This document shows positions 42,926 through 51,860 of a stretch of 64,000 bases of DNA, piece by piece. The stretch spans positions 1 through 64,000 of the forward strand of contig JAWKWT010000012.1 of assembly GCA_041397365.1 (NCBI GenBank), given 5' to 3'. The translations under genes and the position numbers were made by a program. The stretch comes from P52-10 sp041397365. GTDB taxonomy: Bacteria > Pseudomonadota > Alphaproteobacteria > Rhizobiales > Xanthobacteraceae. The number at the start of each line of letters is the position of its first letter. Positions within the stretch are counted from its first letter, which is position 1. The notes beneath the pieces are model-generated. The model was not told the origin of the DNA and did no database searches. It saw nothing but the letters and a program-made list of their open reading frames with translations.

Positions 42926-44527
42926 ATGCACGACAAGAGGTCGATGTGCTGATTATCGGCTCGAGGCGCCTCGGGCGCGGCGGTGGCCTGGAGCCTTTGC
43001 CGACACAAGGATGCGCATCCTCTGTCTGGAGCAGGGCGACTGGTGGCTCGACCGACTATCCCACCAACGGCCGCGACTGGAGGCGCGCGCCTTCAGCAGG
43101 GCCCTGCGTTGGCCCGAACCGGCGCGCGCGGCCAACCGACTACCCGATCAACGACGCCAACTCGCCGATCAAGATCGTCAATTTCAACGGCGTCGGCGGC
43201 AGCACGATCATGTACACGGCGCATTATCCGCGCATGCATCCGTCCGACTTCAAGGTGAAGACGCTCGACGGCGTCGCCGACGACTGGCCGATCGATTATG
43301 CGACGCTGGAGCCGTTCTTCGCCGAAAACGATCGCATGATGGGCGTGTCCGGGCTCGCGGGCGATCCGGCCTATCCGCCGAAGCAGCCGCCGATGCCGCC
43401 TTTGCCGCTCGGCAAATCCGGCGCGCGGTTCGGCAAGGCGATGAACCGGCTCGGCTGGCACTGGTGGCCCTCCGACAGCACCATCGCCACTGTCGATTAT
43501 GAAGGCCGCGGCCACTGCCTCAATCTCGGCCATTGCACGCCGGGCTGCGCGCAGGGCGCGAAGGCGTCGACCGACATCACTTACTGGCCGCACGCGCTGC
43601 GTGCCGGCGTCGAATTGCGCACCTATTGCCGCGTGCGCGAGATCACCCTGGACGAGCACGGCATGGCGTCCGGCGTGATCTATTACGACCGCGAGGGCAG
43701 GGAGCATTTTCAACCGGCGGAAGTCGTCATTCTGGCCTGCAACGGCGTCGGCACGCCGCGGCTGATGCTGAATTCGGTGTCGGGGCGCTTTCCGAACGGT
43801 ATCGCCAATTCGAGCGGTCTGGTCGGCAAGAATCTGATGCTGCACCCTTACGCGCAGACCTATGGCTATGTCGACGAGCCGCTCGACGGCAATCACGGCC
43901 CGCCGCTCTGCCTGTGGAGCCAGGAATTCTACGAGACCGATCCGCAGCGCGATTTCGTGCGCGGCTATACGTTCCAGTTCGGGCGCGGCGTCGGCTCGAT
44001 CACGGAGGCGATCGTCAGCGAGGCCGCGGGACGGCTGCCTTGGGGTGAGGATCATCACAAGGTCTATCGCGAATTGATGAACCGCCGCATCGGCATGTCG
44101 GCGATCTGCGAGGACCTGCCGGAGGAACACAATCGCGTCACGCTCGATCCTGTGCTGAAGGACTCCAACGGCATCCCCGCGCCGAGGATCGACTATACGC
44201 TGAGCGAGAACAGCAGGAAGATGCTCGCGCACGGCGTCGCGCGGGCGAAGGAGATTCTCACCGAAGCCGGCGCGAAGAATTTCGGCGGCGAGGTACCGAT
44301 CTCGAACGGTGGCTGGCATCTGCTTGGCACCGCGGCGCATGGGCACCGATCCGGACCGCTCGGTGGTGAACGCATGGGGCCGCTGCCACGACGTGAAGAA
44401 CCTGTTCATCGTCGACGGCAGCATCTGGGTGACGTCCGGCGGCGTGAACCCGACCTCCACGATCCAGGCGCTGGCGCTTTACGTTGCCGACAGCATCAAG
44501 CAGCGCCTCGCCAACCTGTTCGATTGA
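42926..44527 (+). CDS. GMC family oxidoreductase (several frameshifts)
   Basis: An FAD-dependent glucose-methanol-choline oxidoreductase of the gluconate/sorbitol dehydrogenase large-subunit type. From 43130 to 44330 the protein is intact (IKIVNFNGVGGSTIMYTAHYPRMHPSDF, LNLGHCTPGCAQGAKAS, VILACNGVGTPRLML). The N-terminal FAD loop VDVLIIGS and MRILCLEQGDW are in different frames, needing about four indels between 42935 and 43090. The C-terminal GTDPDRSVVNAWGRCHDVKNLFIVDGS is in another frame after an extra G near 44332-44336. The total of 1602 nt is a multiple of three. Confidence 0.8.
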
Positions 44528-44535
44528 GAAAATCC

Positions 44536-44982
44536 ATGCAGACCGAAACCCTGTCCGACAACGAAATCCGCGATTTTCGCGCGCTCGCGCGCTGCATCAT
44601 TCCGCCGAACGCGACCTACGATGTTCCCGGCGCGGATGACGATCTGATCTTCGCCGATATTCTGCGCAGTCTGGAGCGCGACCACGATCGCGTGCGGCAG
44701 GCGCTGGCGCAACTCGAGACGCTTTCAGGCGGTTCGTTCGCAGCACTGGATGCACCGGCGTGCGACGCGGCGGCCAAGGCGTTCAAGGCGGCCGGCGGCG
44801 CGGAACTGGCCGCGCTCGTGCGCATCGTGCTGCTCTGCTACTACCGCGACGACCGGGTGATGCGGTCGCTCGGGCAGGAACCGCGCTCACCGTTTCCGAA
44901 CGGGCATGTCGTCGAGCAGGGCGACTGGAGCCTGCTCGATCCGGTGCGTGCGCGTCCGCCATTCTATCGGCGGGTTGGGTAG
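44536..44982 (+). CDS. Gluconate 2-dehydrogenase subunit 3-like small subunit
   Basis: A 148-residue helical protein of the gluconate_2-dh3 family (LSDNEIRDFRALARCIIPPNATYDVPGADD, LLCYYRDDRVMRSLG, PPFYRRVG). Such small subunits accompany GMC flavoproteins, often as a Tat-exported partner. Here it lacks a Tat signal, so the complex is probably cytosolic. It starts 8 bp after the GMC stop, clearly one operon. No cytochrome c subunit follows. Confidence 0.85.
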   Translation: MQTETLSDNEIRDFRALARCIIPPNATYDVPGADDDLIFADILRSLERDHDRVRQALAQLETLSGGSFAALDAPACDAAAKAFKAAGGAELAALVRIVLLCYYRDDRVMRSLGQEPRSPFPNGHVVEQGDWSLLDPVRARPPFYRRVG

Positions 44983-45013
44983 CGCGCCGGTCGTTTGCCG
45001 CCGCAGAAAAATC

Positions 45014-45041
45014 AAAACCCCGGCATCGCTGCCGGGGTTTT
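45014..45041. terminator. Bidirectional terminator
   Basis: A perfect 11-bp stem, AAAACCCCGGC / GCCGGGGTTTT with an ATCGCT loop, lies between the convergent GMC operon and monooxygenase genes. Confidence 0.9.
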
Positions 45042-45079
45042 GCTTGTTCGCTCTCTTGTCCGCTGATTGCGAGCCTTAC

Positions 45080-46874
45080 TCAGCCGAAGCGATAGTGCTT
45101 CGGCATGTCCTTCTTGAGATGCGTCATGTGCTCGTAATATTGCAGGAACGTGCCGTTGTAATTGCCGTCCTGCCGCTTCTGATCCTCGCCCTCGAAATTG
45201 TAATAGCCGGGCGTGCATTCCTTGTTGCGGTTGGTGCGTCCGCGATTCTTGATGACCTCGTCGACCCACCATTGCTCGGTGTCGGGAGCGGCATCGATCG
45301 TCGTGTGGCCGTGATCGCGAACGTATTTGATGCATTCGGCGATATGATCAGCCTGGGTTTGCAGCATGAAGGTCAGGTTGAACTGAACGAGGCCTGGATA
45401 ACCCCCATGATGAACATGTTCGGATAGCCGGAGGAGGATGCCGAACACGGTGCGCATGCCGTCCTTGTATTTGTCGTTCAGCTCGAGCCCGTTCTCGCCG
45501 CGAATGTCGTTGTAGATGCCGGTTCGCTGCACGACGAAGCCGGTCGCGTAGATCAACAGGTCGAGCTTTATATCTCTTGCCCTCGAACACCGGACCGTTC
45601 TCGGTGATCTTGGTGATGCCCTTGCCGTCGGTGTGGACGAGATGCACGTTCGGCCGGTTGAAGGTCGGCAGATACACGTCGTCATAGGTCGGCCGCTTGC
45701 AGCGGTGCATGTACCACGGCTTCAGCGCATCGGCGGTCTTCTTGTCCTTGACCACCTCATCGACGCGCCGGTGAATGCGCATCATGTGCTCGATGTTCAG
45801 ATTCTCCTGACGGCGAATCTTCTCCTCGCGATCGAGCGCGGCAAGCGCCTGCTTCTCCTCCTCGGTCCGCTGCGGCCCGCGCATGTGCGTCATGCGGCGT
45901 TCCTTCTGCCAGCCGGGTTGCAGGCTCGCCGCCCAGTTCGGATCGGTCTCGACATCGTCGCGGAAGTCGATCGCTGAGGGCGTGCGCTGGAACACATAGA
46001 GTTCCTTCGCGGCCGCGCCGACGCGCGGGATGATCTGCACGGCGGATGCGCCGGTGCCGATGATGCCGACCACCTTGTCCTTCAGCTTCGACAGATCTTG
46101 GCCGGTGTAGTCGTAGTCGAAGCGCGAGGTGTGGAACGAGTGTCCCTTGAACGTCTCCATGCCGTCGATGATCGACAGCTTCGGCTGCGACAACGTGCCG
46201 TTGGCGATCACGACGAAGCGCGCGGACATCGTGTCGCCGCGATCGGTGCCGACGCGCCAGAGTTTTTCCTTCTCGTCCCAGACGGTGGAAGTGACGGTCG
46301 TCTGGAACACCGCCAGCTTGTAGAGGTCGTATTTCTTCGCGATCTCCTGGCAGTGCGCATAGATCTCCGGACCGCTCGCGTAATAGCGCGGCGGAACCTT
46401 GCCCATTTCGTCGAGCAGAGGAATGTAGTCGTAGGAGGGCGTGTCGCAGGCGATGCCCGGATAACGGTTCCAGTACCAGGTGCCGCCGACATCCGCGCCA
46501 CGCTCGACGATGCGGATGCTCTCGACGCCGCGCTCGCGCAGGCGCGCGGCCGTCAACAGCGCCGAGAAGCCGCCGCCGATGCAGATCACCTCGACCGTGT
46601 CGGTGATCGGCGCGCGCTCCTTGAAGGGTTCCGCGAACGGATCGGTCTCGTACTTCGCAAGGTTCTCGGTCTTGTCGAGATCGGTGATGTATTGCGCCTT
46701 GCCCTCGGGGCGGTAGTTCAGGCGAACGTCACGTTCCTCAGCGAATTTCTTCTTGATGTCGTCGTAATAGGATTGCGGTTTGTCGGTCGGCGGCTTCAGC
46801 GGGTCGAAATTGCGCACACGCGAAACGCGGGCCTCCGCGGCTTCCGGAGCTTTGACCTGAACCTTGTCCGACAT
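45080..46874 (-). CDS. Baeyer-Villiger-type flavin monooxygenase (three frameshifts)
   Basis: A protein of about 597 residues that inserts oxygen next to a ketone, or oxidises a heteroatom, using NADPH and FAD. The FAD Rossmann motif is CIGGGFSALLTAARL, the BVMO fingerprint FKGHSFHTSRFD precedes the NADPH site GIIGTGASAVQ, and the late ATGF motif is LLIYATGFVVQ. Three indels are needed: an extra A near 45567-45569, an extra base near 45437, and a missing G in the run at 45402-45406. The first two enlarge and the third shortens the frame, matching the 3n+1 length. It is divergent from a Bug protein gene. Confidence 0.87.
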
Positions 46875-47198
46875 TGGCGTTGTTCCCTGTTCGATTCTTT
46901 GAATGATTTGTGCGGCCGCATTTTTGTGTCGGCCCGGCAAGGATGCAAGCCAAACAAGCGAGCGAAATCGCTGCGGCCCTGTGCATTTTTGACGCGCGAG
47001 TATTGTCGGAAACGTTCCCACACTCGTTCGATGGGTGTTTGTTGGAATAAACAGGAAGTGCATCTTGTCGCACTGCATGTTGCGGTGCGGCGTGCGACGG
47101 TTCGTACGCGTTCCAGGTTTTCGACGCTTTCAGGCGGCTGAGCGGTGCGATAGCATTGCGCCACCGAGCCAAAAATGGCCGATCACCGGGAGGGTTAC
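46875..47198. other. Divergent intergenic region, monooxygenase / Bug gene
   Basis: This 324-bp gap has no convincing gene. It contains a perfect 7-bp inverted repeat GTCGCAC (47066) / GTGCGAC (47091) and a GGAA-ACG-TTCC palindrome near 47010. Either could be an operator for a regulator encoded elsewhere. Composition is mixed, with T-rich stretches near the monooxygenase start. Confidence 0.5.
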
Positions 47199-48167
47199 AT
47201 GCGCACCATTGGATGGATTGCGGCGGCGGCGGCCGCTGTTGCTTTGTTCGCCGGACCGCGCGTCGCGGCAGCCCAGGATTTTCCAACGCGGCCGATTGTG
47301 CTGGTTACGCCTTATTCGGCCGGCGGGCCTTACGACATTCTTGCGCGCTTCATGAGCGAGAGCATGCGCAAGCAGAAGCTGGCGCACCCGGTGATCGTCG
47401 AGGCGAAGCCCGGCGGGAACACGCTGGTCGGCATCCAGCATGTGCTCAATGCGCCGGCGGATGGGCACACGCTGCTGATCTCGACGCTGCCGATCACCGC
47501 CAACATCATTCTGATGAAGAATCCCGGCTACAAATACGAGGATTTTGTTCCGGTCGGGCCGGTCGCGCGGCATCCTTACATCCTGTTCGTGCCGGCGAGC
47601 CTGCCGGTGTCCAATCTCAAGGAACTTGTCGCCTATGCCGAGAAGAACCCCGGAAAACTCAACATCGGCTCGCTGTCGCCGGGCGGGCAGGTGCAGCTTC
47701 TGGCTGACAAGTTCATCCGCGCGTCGAAGCTGAAGATGGAGAAGATCCCCTACAAGGGCGCGGCGGATCTTGCGACCGCGCTGCTGACCGGCGACATCCA
47801 GATGAGCTTCTTCGCCTATTCGGCCGGCGCGCCGTTCCTGAAAGACGGCAAGCTCAAGCCGATCGCGATCGCGACCGAGGAGCGCTCCGCGCTCACGCCC
47901 GACATTCCGACATTCAAGGAACTCGGCATGGACGGCGTCAGCGGCGAAAGCTGGGTGGCGCTGTTCGCACGCTCGAACACGCCGAAGCCGGTCCTCGCCA
48001 AACTCAACGCAATCATTGCCGAGGCGAGCAAGGATCCCGAATACGTCACAAAGATCAAGCAGGCCGGCAATGATCCCTGGGTGATCGCGACCGACAAGAT
48101 CGATGATTTCATCAAGGCCGACTTCAAATATTGGGAGCCGGACCTGAAGCTGATCCCGCCGCAATAG
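47199..48167 (+). CDS. Tripartite tricarboxylate transporter (Bug) solute-binding protein
   Basis: A 322-residue periplasmic Bug/TctC protein. The signal peptide MRTIGWIAAAAAAVALFAGPRVAAA is followed by QDFPTRPIVLVTPYSAGGPYDILAR, AKPGGNTLVGIQHV and KIPYKGAADLATALLTGDIQM. GGGAGGG lies five bases before ATG 47199; an upstream ATG at 47175 would break the signal peptide. No membrane partners are nearby. It may bind a carboxylate linked to the oxidative genes beside it, which is speculation from context. Confidence 0.93.
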   Translation: MRTIGWIAAAAAAVALFAGPRVAAAQDFPTRPIVLVTPYSAGGPYDILARFMSESMRKQKLAHPVIVEAKPGGNTLVGIQHVLNAPADGHTLLISTLPITANIILMKNPGYKYEDFVPVGPVARHPYILFVPASLPVSNLKELVAYAEKNPGKLNIGSLSPGGQVQLLADKFIRASKLKMEKIPYKGAADLATALLTGDIQMSFFAYSAGAPFLKDGKLKPIAIATEERSALTPDIPTFKELGMDGVSGESWVALFARSNTPKPVLAKLNAIIAEASKDPEYVTKIKQAGNDPWVIATDKIDDFIKADFKYWEPDLKLIPPQ

Positions 48168-48179
48168 GCTCAAAAGAAA

Positions 48180-48203
48180 AAGCCCGGCGCGAAGGCCGGG
48201 CTT
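48180..48203. terminator. Bidirectional terminator between convergent Bug genes
   Basis: Stem AAGCCCGGC / GCCGGGCTT with a GCGAAG loop, A-rich on the left and T-rich on the right, lies between the two stops at 48167 and 48231. Confidence 0.88.
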
Positions 48204-48230
48204 CTGTTTGTGCGAGGATGAGGTCGCGGT

Positions 48231-49196
48231 CTATTCCGGCTGGATGCCGGCCGCGTCGAGCGTCTGCTTGGTCTTGACGCGCTCCTCCGCCAGGAACTTC
48301 TCCAGTTCCGCCGGGCCGTAGCCTTTCATCATGATCGAGCCGCGGTCGGCGTAATATTTGATGACTTCCGGATCTTTCAGCATGTCCTCCACAGTCGCCG
48401 CGAGCTTGTCGACGATCGGCTTCGGCGTGCCGGCCGGCGCCAAAACCAGCGTATAGGCACTGACGACCACCTTGTAGCCCTGTTCGACGAAGGTCGGCGT
48501 CTTCGGCATGGTCGGCAACCGTTCATTCGCGGCGACGCCGAGTGCGATGGCCTTGCCGTCCTGCACTAGCGGCGCGAGGCCAAGCTGATAGTCGATCATC
48601 ACGTCGATCGAGCCGCCGAGGAAGTCGACCATGGCCTGCGAGCCGCCCTTGTAGGGAATGTGCGTCAGCTTCATGCCGGCTTCCTTTTGCAGGAGTTCGG
48701 CCAGGATGTGATGCGCGGAGCCCTGACCGACGGTCGCGAAGGTCACCTTGTCGGGATTCTTCTTCGCATAGGCGATCAGTTCGGCGAGCGTTTTGTAGGG
48801 CGCGTCGGCGCGCACCGCGATCATCAGCGGCGTGATCGAGACGCCATGCACGGGCGCGAAAGCCTTCTGCGGATCGAAGGACAGCTTCTTGAACAGGAAC
48901 GGATAGGTGACGACGACGCCGTTGCTGGCCGTCACCAGCGTGTAGCCGTCCGGCTTGGAATTGGCGACGAATTCGGCGCCGACGATGCCGCCCGCACCGG
49001 CCTTGTTGTCGACGATCACGGACTGGCCGAGCCGCGCGGCCAGCGCCTTGGCGATGGTTCGCCCGCCCGAATCAGCGATTCCGCCGGCGGGGAAAGGAAC
49101 GACGAGGGTGATGTTTCTGTCCGGATAGGTTTGGCCCAGCGCCGGCCCGGCGAGCAGCCCCGCCGCGAGCGCGGCGGCGATAGCGAGATGTCTCAT
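48231..49196 (-). CDS. Tripartite tricarboxylate transporter (Bug) solute-binding protein
   Basis: A 321-residue periplasmic Bug/TctC protein with signal peptide MRHLAIAAALAAGLLAGPALG. The family loop ITLVVPFPAGGIADSGGRTIAKAL, NKAGAGGIVGAEFVA and THIPYKGGSQAMVDFLGGSIDV are present. The start is ATG 49196 after GGGGGAAACC. It is only moderately similar to the convergent Bug gene by eye, so the pair is not a recent duplication. Confidence 0.93.
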   Translation of the reverse strand: MRHLAIAAALAAGLLAGPALGQTYPDRNITLVVPFPAGGIADSGGRTIAKALAARLGQSVIVDNKAGAGGIVGAEFVANSKPDGYTLVTASNGVVVTYPFLFKKLSFDPQKAFAPVHGVSITPLMIAVRADAPYKTLAELIAYAKKNPDKVTFATVGQGSAHHILAELLQKEAGMKLTHIPYKGGSQAMVDFLGGSIDVMIDYQLGLAPLVQDGKAIALGVAANERLPTMPKTPTFVEQGYKVVVSAYTLVLAPAGTPKPIVDKLAATVEDMLKDPEVIKYYADRGSIMMKGYGPAELEKFLAEERVKTKQTLDAAGIQPE

Positions 49197-49601
49197 GGTT
49201 TCCCCCAATTGTTGTTATGACGTCCCTACGCGGGTGAGAGCGCAATGTCTCCCCGCCCGCGGCCCGGGATGTTCCATTTGTAAGCGATTTCGTTTGGCAG
49301 CGGGACGCAGGACTGTTGTGCGTATCCGGCACGGGTGCAGTCGTCGCTGGAACCGGCAAGAATCCGCAAAGCGGATCGATTGCCCTGATTTCGCCTGCAC
49401 TTAATCCGCATTTAACCAAAAGCCGCCTTAATGACGCTCTGCGGTTCTGGCAGAGCTGATGCCTTGGGATGTGTGCTTGGCGACGTGCTTGGGACGTCGC
49501 TCCGAAGGGGACCTGCCAGATGGGATTGTGCGCCTGTGAGCCTTCGGCCGTGGCCGAAGGGACAAGCGGTTGGCGTTCGTCTGAGGTTGCGTTGGGTGAG
49601 T
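49197..49601. other. Intergenic region with strong hairpin
   Basis: About 405 bp separate the Bug gene and the DUF2778 gene. A near-continuous hairpin CCTTCGGCC / GGCCGAAGG spans 49541-49560, 42 bases before the DUF2778 start. It could act in its leader. A frame is open across part of the region, but its protein is not family-like. No other gene is seen. Confidence 0.5.
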
Positions 49602-50675
49602 ATGCGTAAGCGTTCCGGAGCCGCTCCTGCGGCAGGCGATGGTCTGCGTCGGTCGCAGCCGCGCCGTCGACATCTCTCTGTCCAATCCGTCATCGGTGGC
49701 GTGGCGCTAGCGGCGATCGTCTGCGCTGCGGCGGCTGCGGTGTATCCGCATCTCGGCGCGGAGGCCGATGCCGCCACCGCGCCCGTGGCGCGCGCAAGTT
49801 TCGGCGATCGCTTCGGCGCGCTCGGCGGCAGCAGCGTCGTGGTGATGCACAGGCCGGCGCCTGAGACGTCGCCCGAAATTCCCGACGACGTCCGCCGCGG
49901 CTATGCGAAGCTGTTCGATGTGACCGCCTCGCTCGGGCCGGGCGGCGACACCTTCTCGACGGAGCCGCGCCCGTTCTATGGCCGTCGGCTGGCCAGCCTC
50001 GCGCCGGCCGGAAGCGAGGCCATCGCGCCGCCGGATATCGCCAAGCCTTCGGTGCAACTGGCCAACACCGTGCCGCTGCCGCTGATGCGCCCGTCGAAAC
50101 TCGCGCGGCTCGACAATGCGCCGGTCGCCATTCCGAGGACCAAGCCTGCGCCGGCCTCATCAGGCGCGGACCGGATTTTCGAAAAGCTGTTCGGCAAGCC
50201 CCTGAGCGGCCTCGGCACGCTGCTCGCCTACGCGCCGTCCGACGGCGGCATTCTGAGCGACGGGCAGAGCGCATCGCCGACCGGCCGCTACGACCGCACC
50301 ACCGCCGTCTACGACATCACGGCGAAGAAGGTCTATCTGCCCGACGGCACCAGACTGGAGGCGCATTCGGGCCTGGGTCCGAAGATGGACGATCCGCGCT
50401 TCGTGCATGTGAAGATGCATGGCGCGACGCCGCCGCACATCTACGACCTGAAAATGCGCGAGGCGCTGTTCCACGGCGTCGAGGCGATCCGCCTGCATCC
50501 GGTCGGCGGCGCGCAGGCGATCCACAACCGGAACGGACTGCTGGCGCATCCCTATCTGCTCGGCCCGCGCGGCGATTCCAATGGCTGCGTGTCGTTCAAG
50601 GACTACGAGGTGTTCCTGCGCGCCTTCAAGCGCGGCGACATCAAGCGTCTGGCCGTGGTCGAGCGCGTGGAGTAG
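49602..50675 (+). CDS. DUF2778 (Tlde1-like) membrane-anchored protein
   Basis: A 357-residue protein. A short basic N-terminus is followed by one membrane anchor (VIGGVALAAIVCAAAAAVY, about residues 30-48). Next comes a long Pro/Ala/Ser linker with ASFGDRFGALGG, and the DUF2778 domain (about 235-357) ends the protein. The domain shows KVYLPDGTRLEAHSGLGP, HIYDLKMREALFHGVEAIRL and the catalytic GDSNGCVSFKDY motif. Tlde1 domains are L,D-transpeptidase-like and act on peptidoglycan. Here a housekeeping wall role is likelier than a secreted toxin, because a cytosolic tail and anchor are present. The start is tentative. Confidence 0.82.
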   Translation: MRKRSGAAPAAGDGLRRSQPRRRHLSVQSVIGGVALAAIVCAAAAAVYPHLGAEADAATAPVARASFGDRFGALGGSSVVVMHRPAPETSPEIPDDVRRGYAKLFDVTASLGPGGDTFSTEPRPFYGRRLASLAPAGSEAIAPPDIAKPSVQLANTVPLPLMRPSKLARLDNAPVAIPRTKPAPASSGADRIFEKLFGKPLSGLGTLLAYAPSDGGILSDGQSASPTGRYDRTTAVYDITAKKVYLPDGTRLEAHSGLGPKMDDPRFVHVKMHGATPPHIYDLKMREALFHGVEAIRLHPVGGAQAIHNRNGLLAHPYLLGPRGDSNGCVSFKDYEVFLRAFKRGDIKRLAVVERVE

Positions 50676-50700
50676 GGCGCGACAACCAGCTTCGTGGCCT

Positions 50701-51136
50701 CGCGAAAGCGAGGACGCTTGCCTCGTTCGCGCAAAGAAAACCCGCGCCATTTGCGGGCGTAGTTGATCGCCCCTGTTGTTTGCGATGGCGCACGCGCGCG
50801 AGGCTTGCCTCGTTCGCGCAAGAGAACCCGCGCCACTTGCGGGCGTAGTTGATCGCCCCCGTTGTTATGACGGCGCACGCGCGCGAGGCTTGCCTCGTTC
50901 GCGCAAGAGAACCCGCGCCACTTGCGGGCGCATTTGATCGCCCCTGTTGTTTGCGATGGCGCGCGCGCGCGAGGCTTGCCTCGTTCGCGCAAGAGAACCC
51001 GCGCCACTTGCGGGCATATTTGACCGCCCCTGTTGTTTGCGATGGCGCACGCGCGCGAGGCTTGCCTCGTTCGCGCAAAGAAAACCCGCGCCACTTACGG
51101 GCGTATTTGATCGCCCCTGTTGTTATGATGGCGCGG
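50701..51136. repeat. Five tandem copies of an ~86-bp GC-rich repeat
   Basis: The core CTTGCCTCGTTCGCGCAA begins at 50717, 50804, 50889, 50975 and 51061, giving periods of 87, 85, 86 and 86 bp. Each unit contains AACCCGCGCCACTTGCGGG and GATCGCCCCTGTTGTT with a few point changes. The period is not a multiple of three, so no repeat protein is conserved. There are no variable spacers, so it is not CRISPR. The outer copies are slightly more diverged. Confidence 0.9.
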
Positions 51137-51177
51137 GGCGCGCCCTTCGTCTTCGGCCCTCGCGCGAGGCGAGGGGA

Positions 51178-51327
51178 ATGGAGCGCCGGGCGGCGCCGCA
51201 TTTTGTCTCCGCGCAAGACGCTCCGCGACCGGCGCCGGTGACCGCGAGGCCACAACGCAGCCGCATCGCGCCTTTCGGGCGCGGCTGCGTCCCGGCGAAG
51301 GACACATGACGCCGCCCGGCGCTCCAT
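51178..51327. repeat. 150-bp nested inverted repeat
   Basis: Perfect 18-bp outer arms (ATGGAGCGCCGGGCGGCG at 51178-51195 and its complement at 51310-51327) enclose an inner 10-bp pair ACGCAGCCGC / GCGGCTGCGT and a core CGCGCC-TTTC-GGGCGCG. It follows the tandem array directly and resembles dispersed extragenic repeats of the Bradyrhizobium group. No transposase frame is inside. Confidence 0.85.
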
Positions 51328-51454
51328 GCGGGGTTTTGGGCGAAGGGGCGTCTCCTGGAGAGCCCGAGCCTCCGCGCGGACGGCTTGCGAGACCGCCGGC
51401 AGACCCGCATCCCGCTCCACCATCAAGACGCCTCTAGACAGCGCCCCTCAATGA

Positions 51455-51850
51455 GTGGGATATGATAGGAATATAGTCAGTAGGAATAAATGTCAAGAAG
51501 ATTGGCCCAAAAACTGGCCTCTATGTCCGATCCCGGTGGGGAGTGTGGAAATATTCTGTCGGCACATCTCTTGAATTTTTCGAAAATCATCTCCATCTAT
51601 TGAAAGCCTTCAGCGCGAGGCTGAAGGGGAAGGTGTTACAACTGTCAAGGCCGACAGCCAAGGCTGTCAGCTTGACGATCTGAACACTTAGCGTGACAAT
51701 CATGCTGAGAAAGTGGATCATTGTGATATATCCTTCGTGATTATAGCACACTGTGTTTATTGCGGACCGGCGATGACAAGCTGAGACTTGGTTGTGTTTC
51801 GGAGGGGACATTGGTGGACGCGTACCTGCGCCCCTCCGAACTTGCTACTG
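51455..51850 (+). ncRNA. Candidate structured leader / template RNA of the reverse transcriptase
   Basis: This low-GC, gene-free stretch directly before the reverse transcriptase holds several hairpins. They are CCTTCAG/CTGAAGG (51607-51627), a two-part stem GTCAAG+GACAGC / GCTGTC+CTTGAC (51644-51676) and a perfect 10-bp TTCGGAGGGG/CCCCTCCGAA stem with a 23-base loop (51798-51840). A TATGAT box at 51461 could be a -10 element. Defence reverse transcriptases such as DRT2 use such an upstream RNA as template. Boundaries are guesses and expression is unproven. Confidence 0.35.
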
Positions 51851-51860
51851 GCAAAGCTGA

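Noticed and set aside
49602..50675. DUF2778 protein as a type VI secretion effector
   Set aside because: It has an N-terminal membrane anchor and long linker, with no immunity gene or secretion genes nearby.
50701..51136. Repeat array as a CRISPR locus
   Set aside because: The whole 86-bp unit is repeated without variable spacers, and no cas gene is near.
50603..51426. Long minus-strand frames through the tandem repeats (163 and 261 codons)
   Set aside because: The repeat period is not a multiple of three, the translations are Arg/Ala-rich and change frame between copies, and no ribosome site is present.
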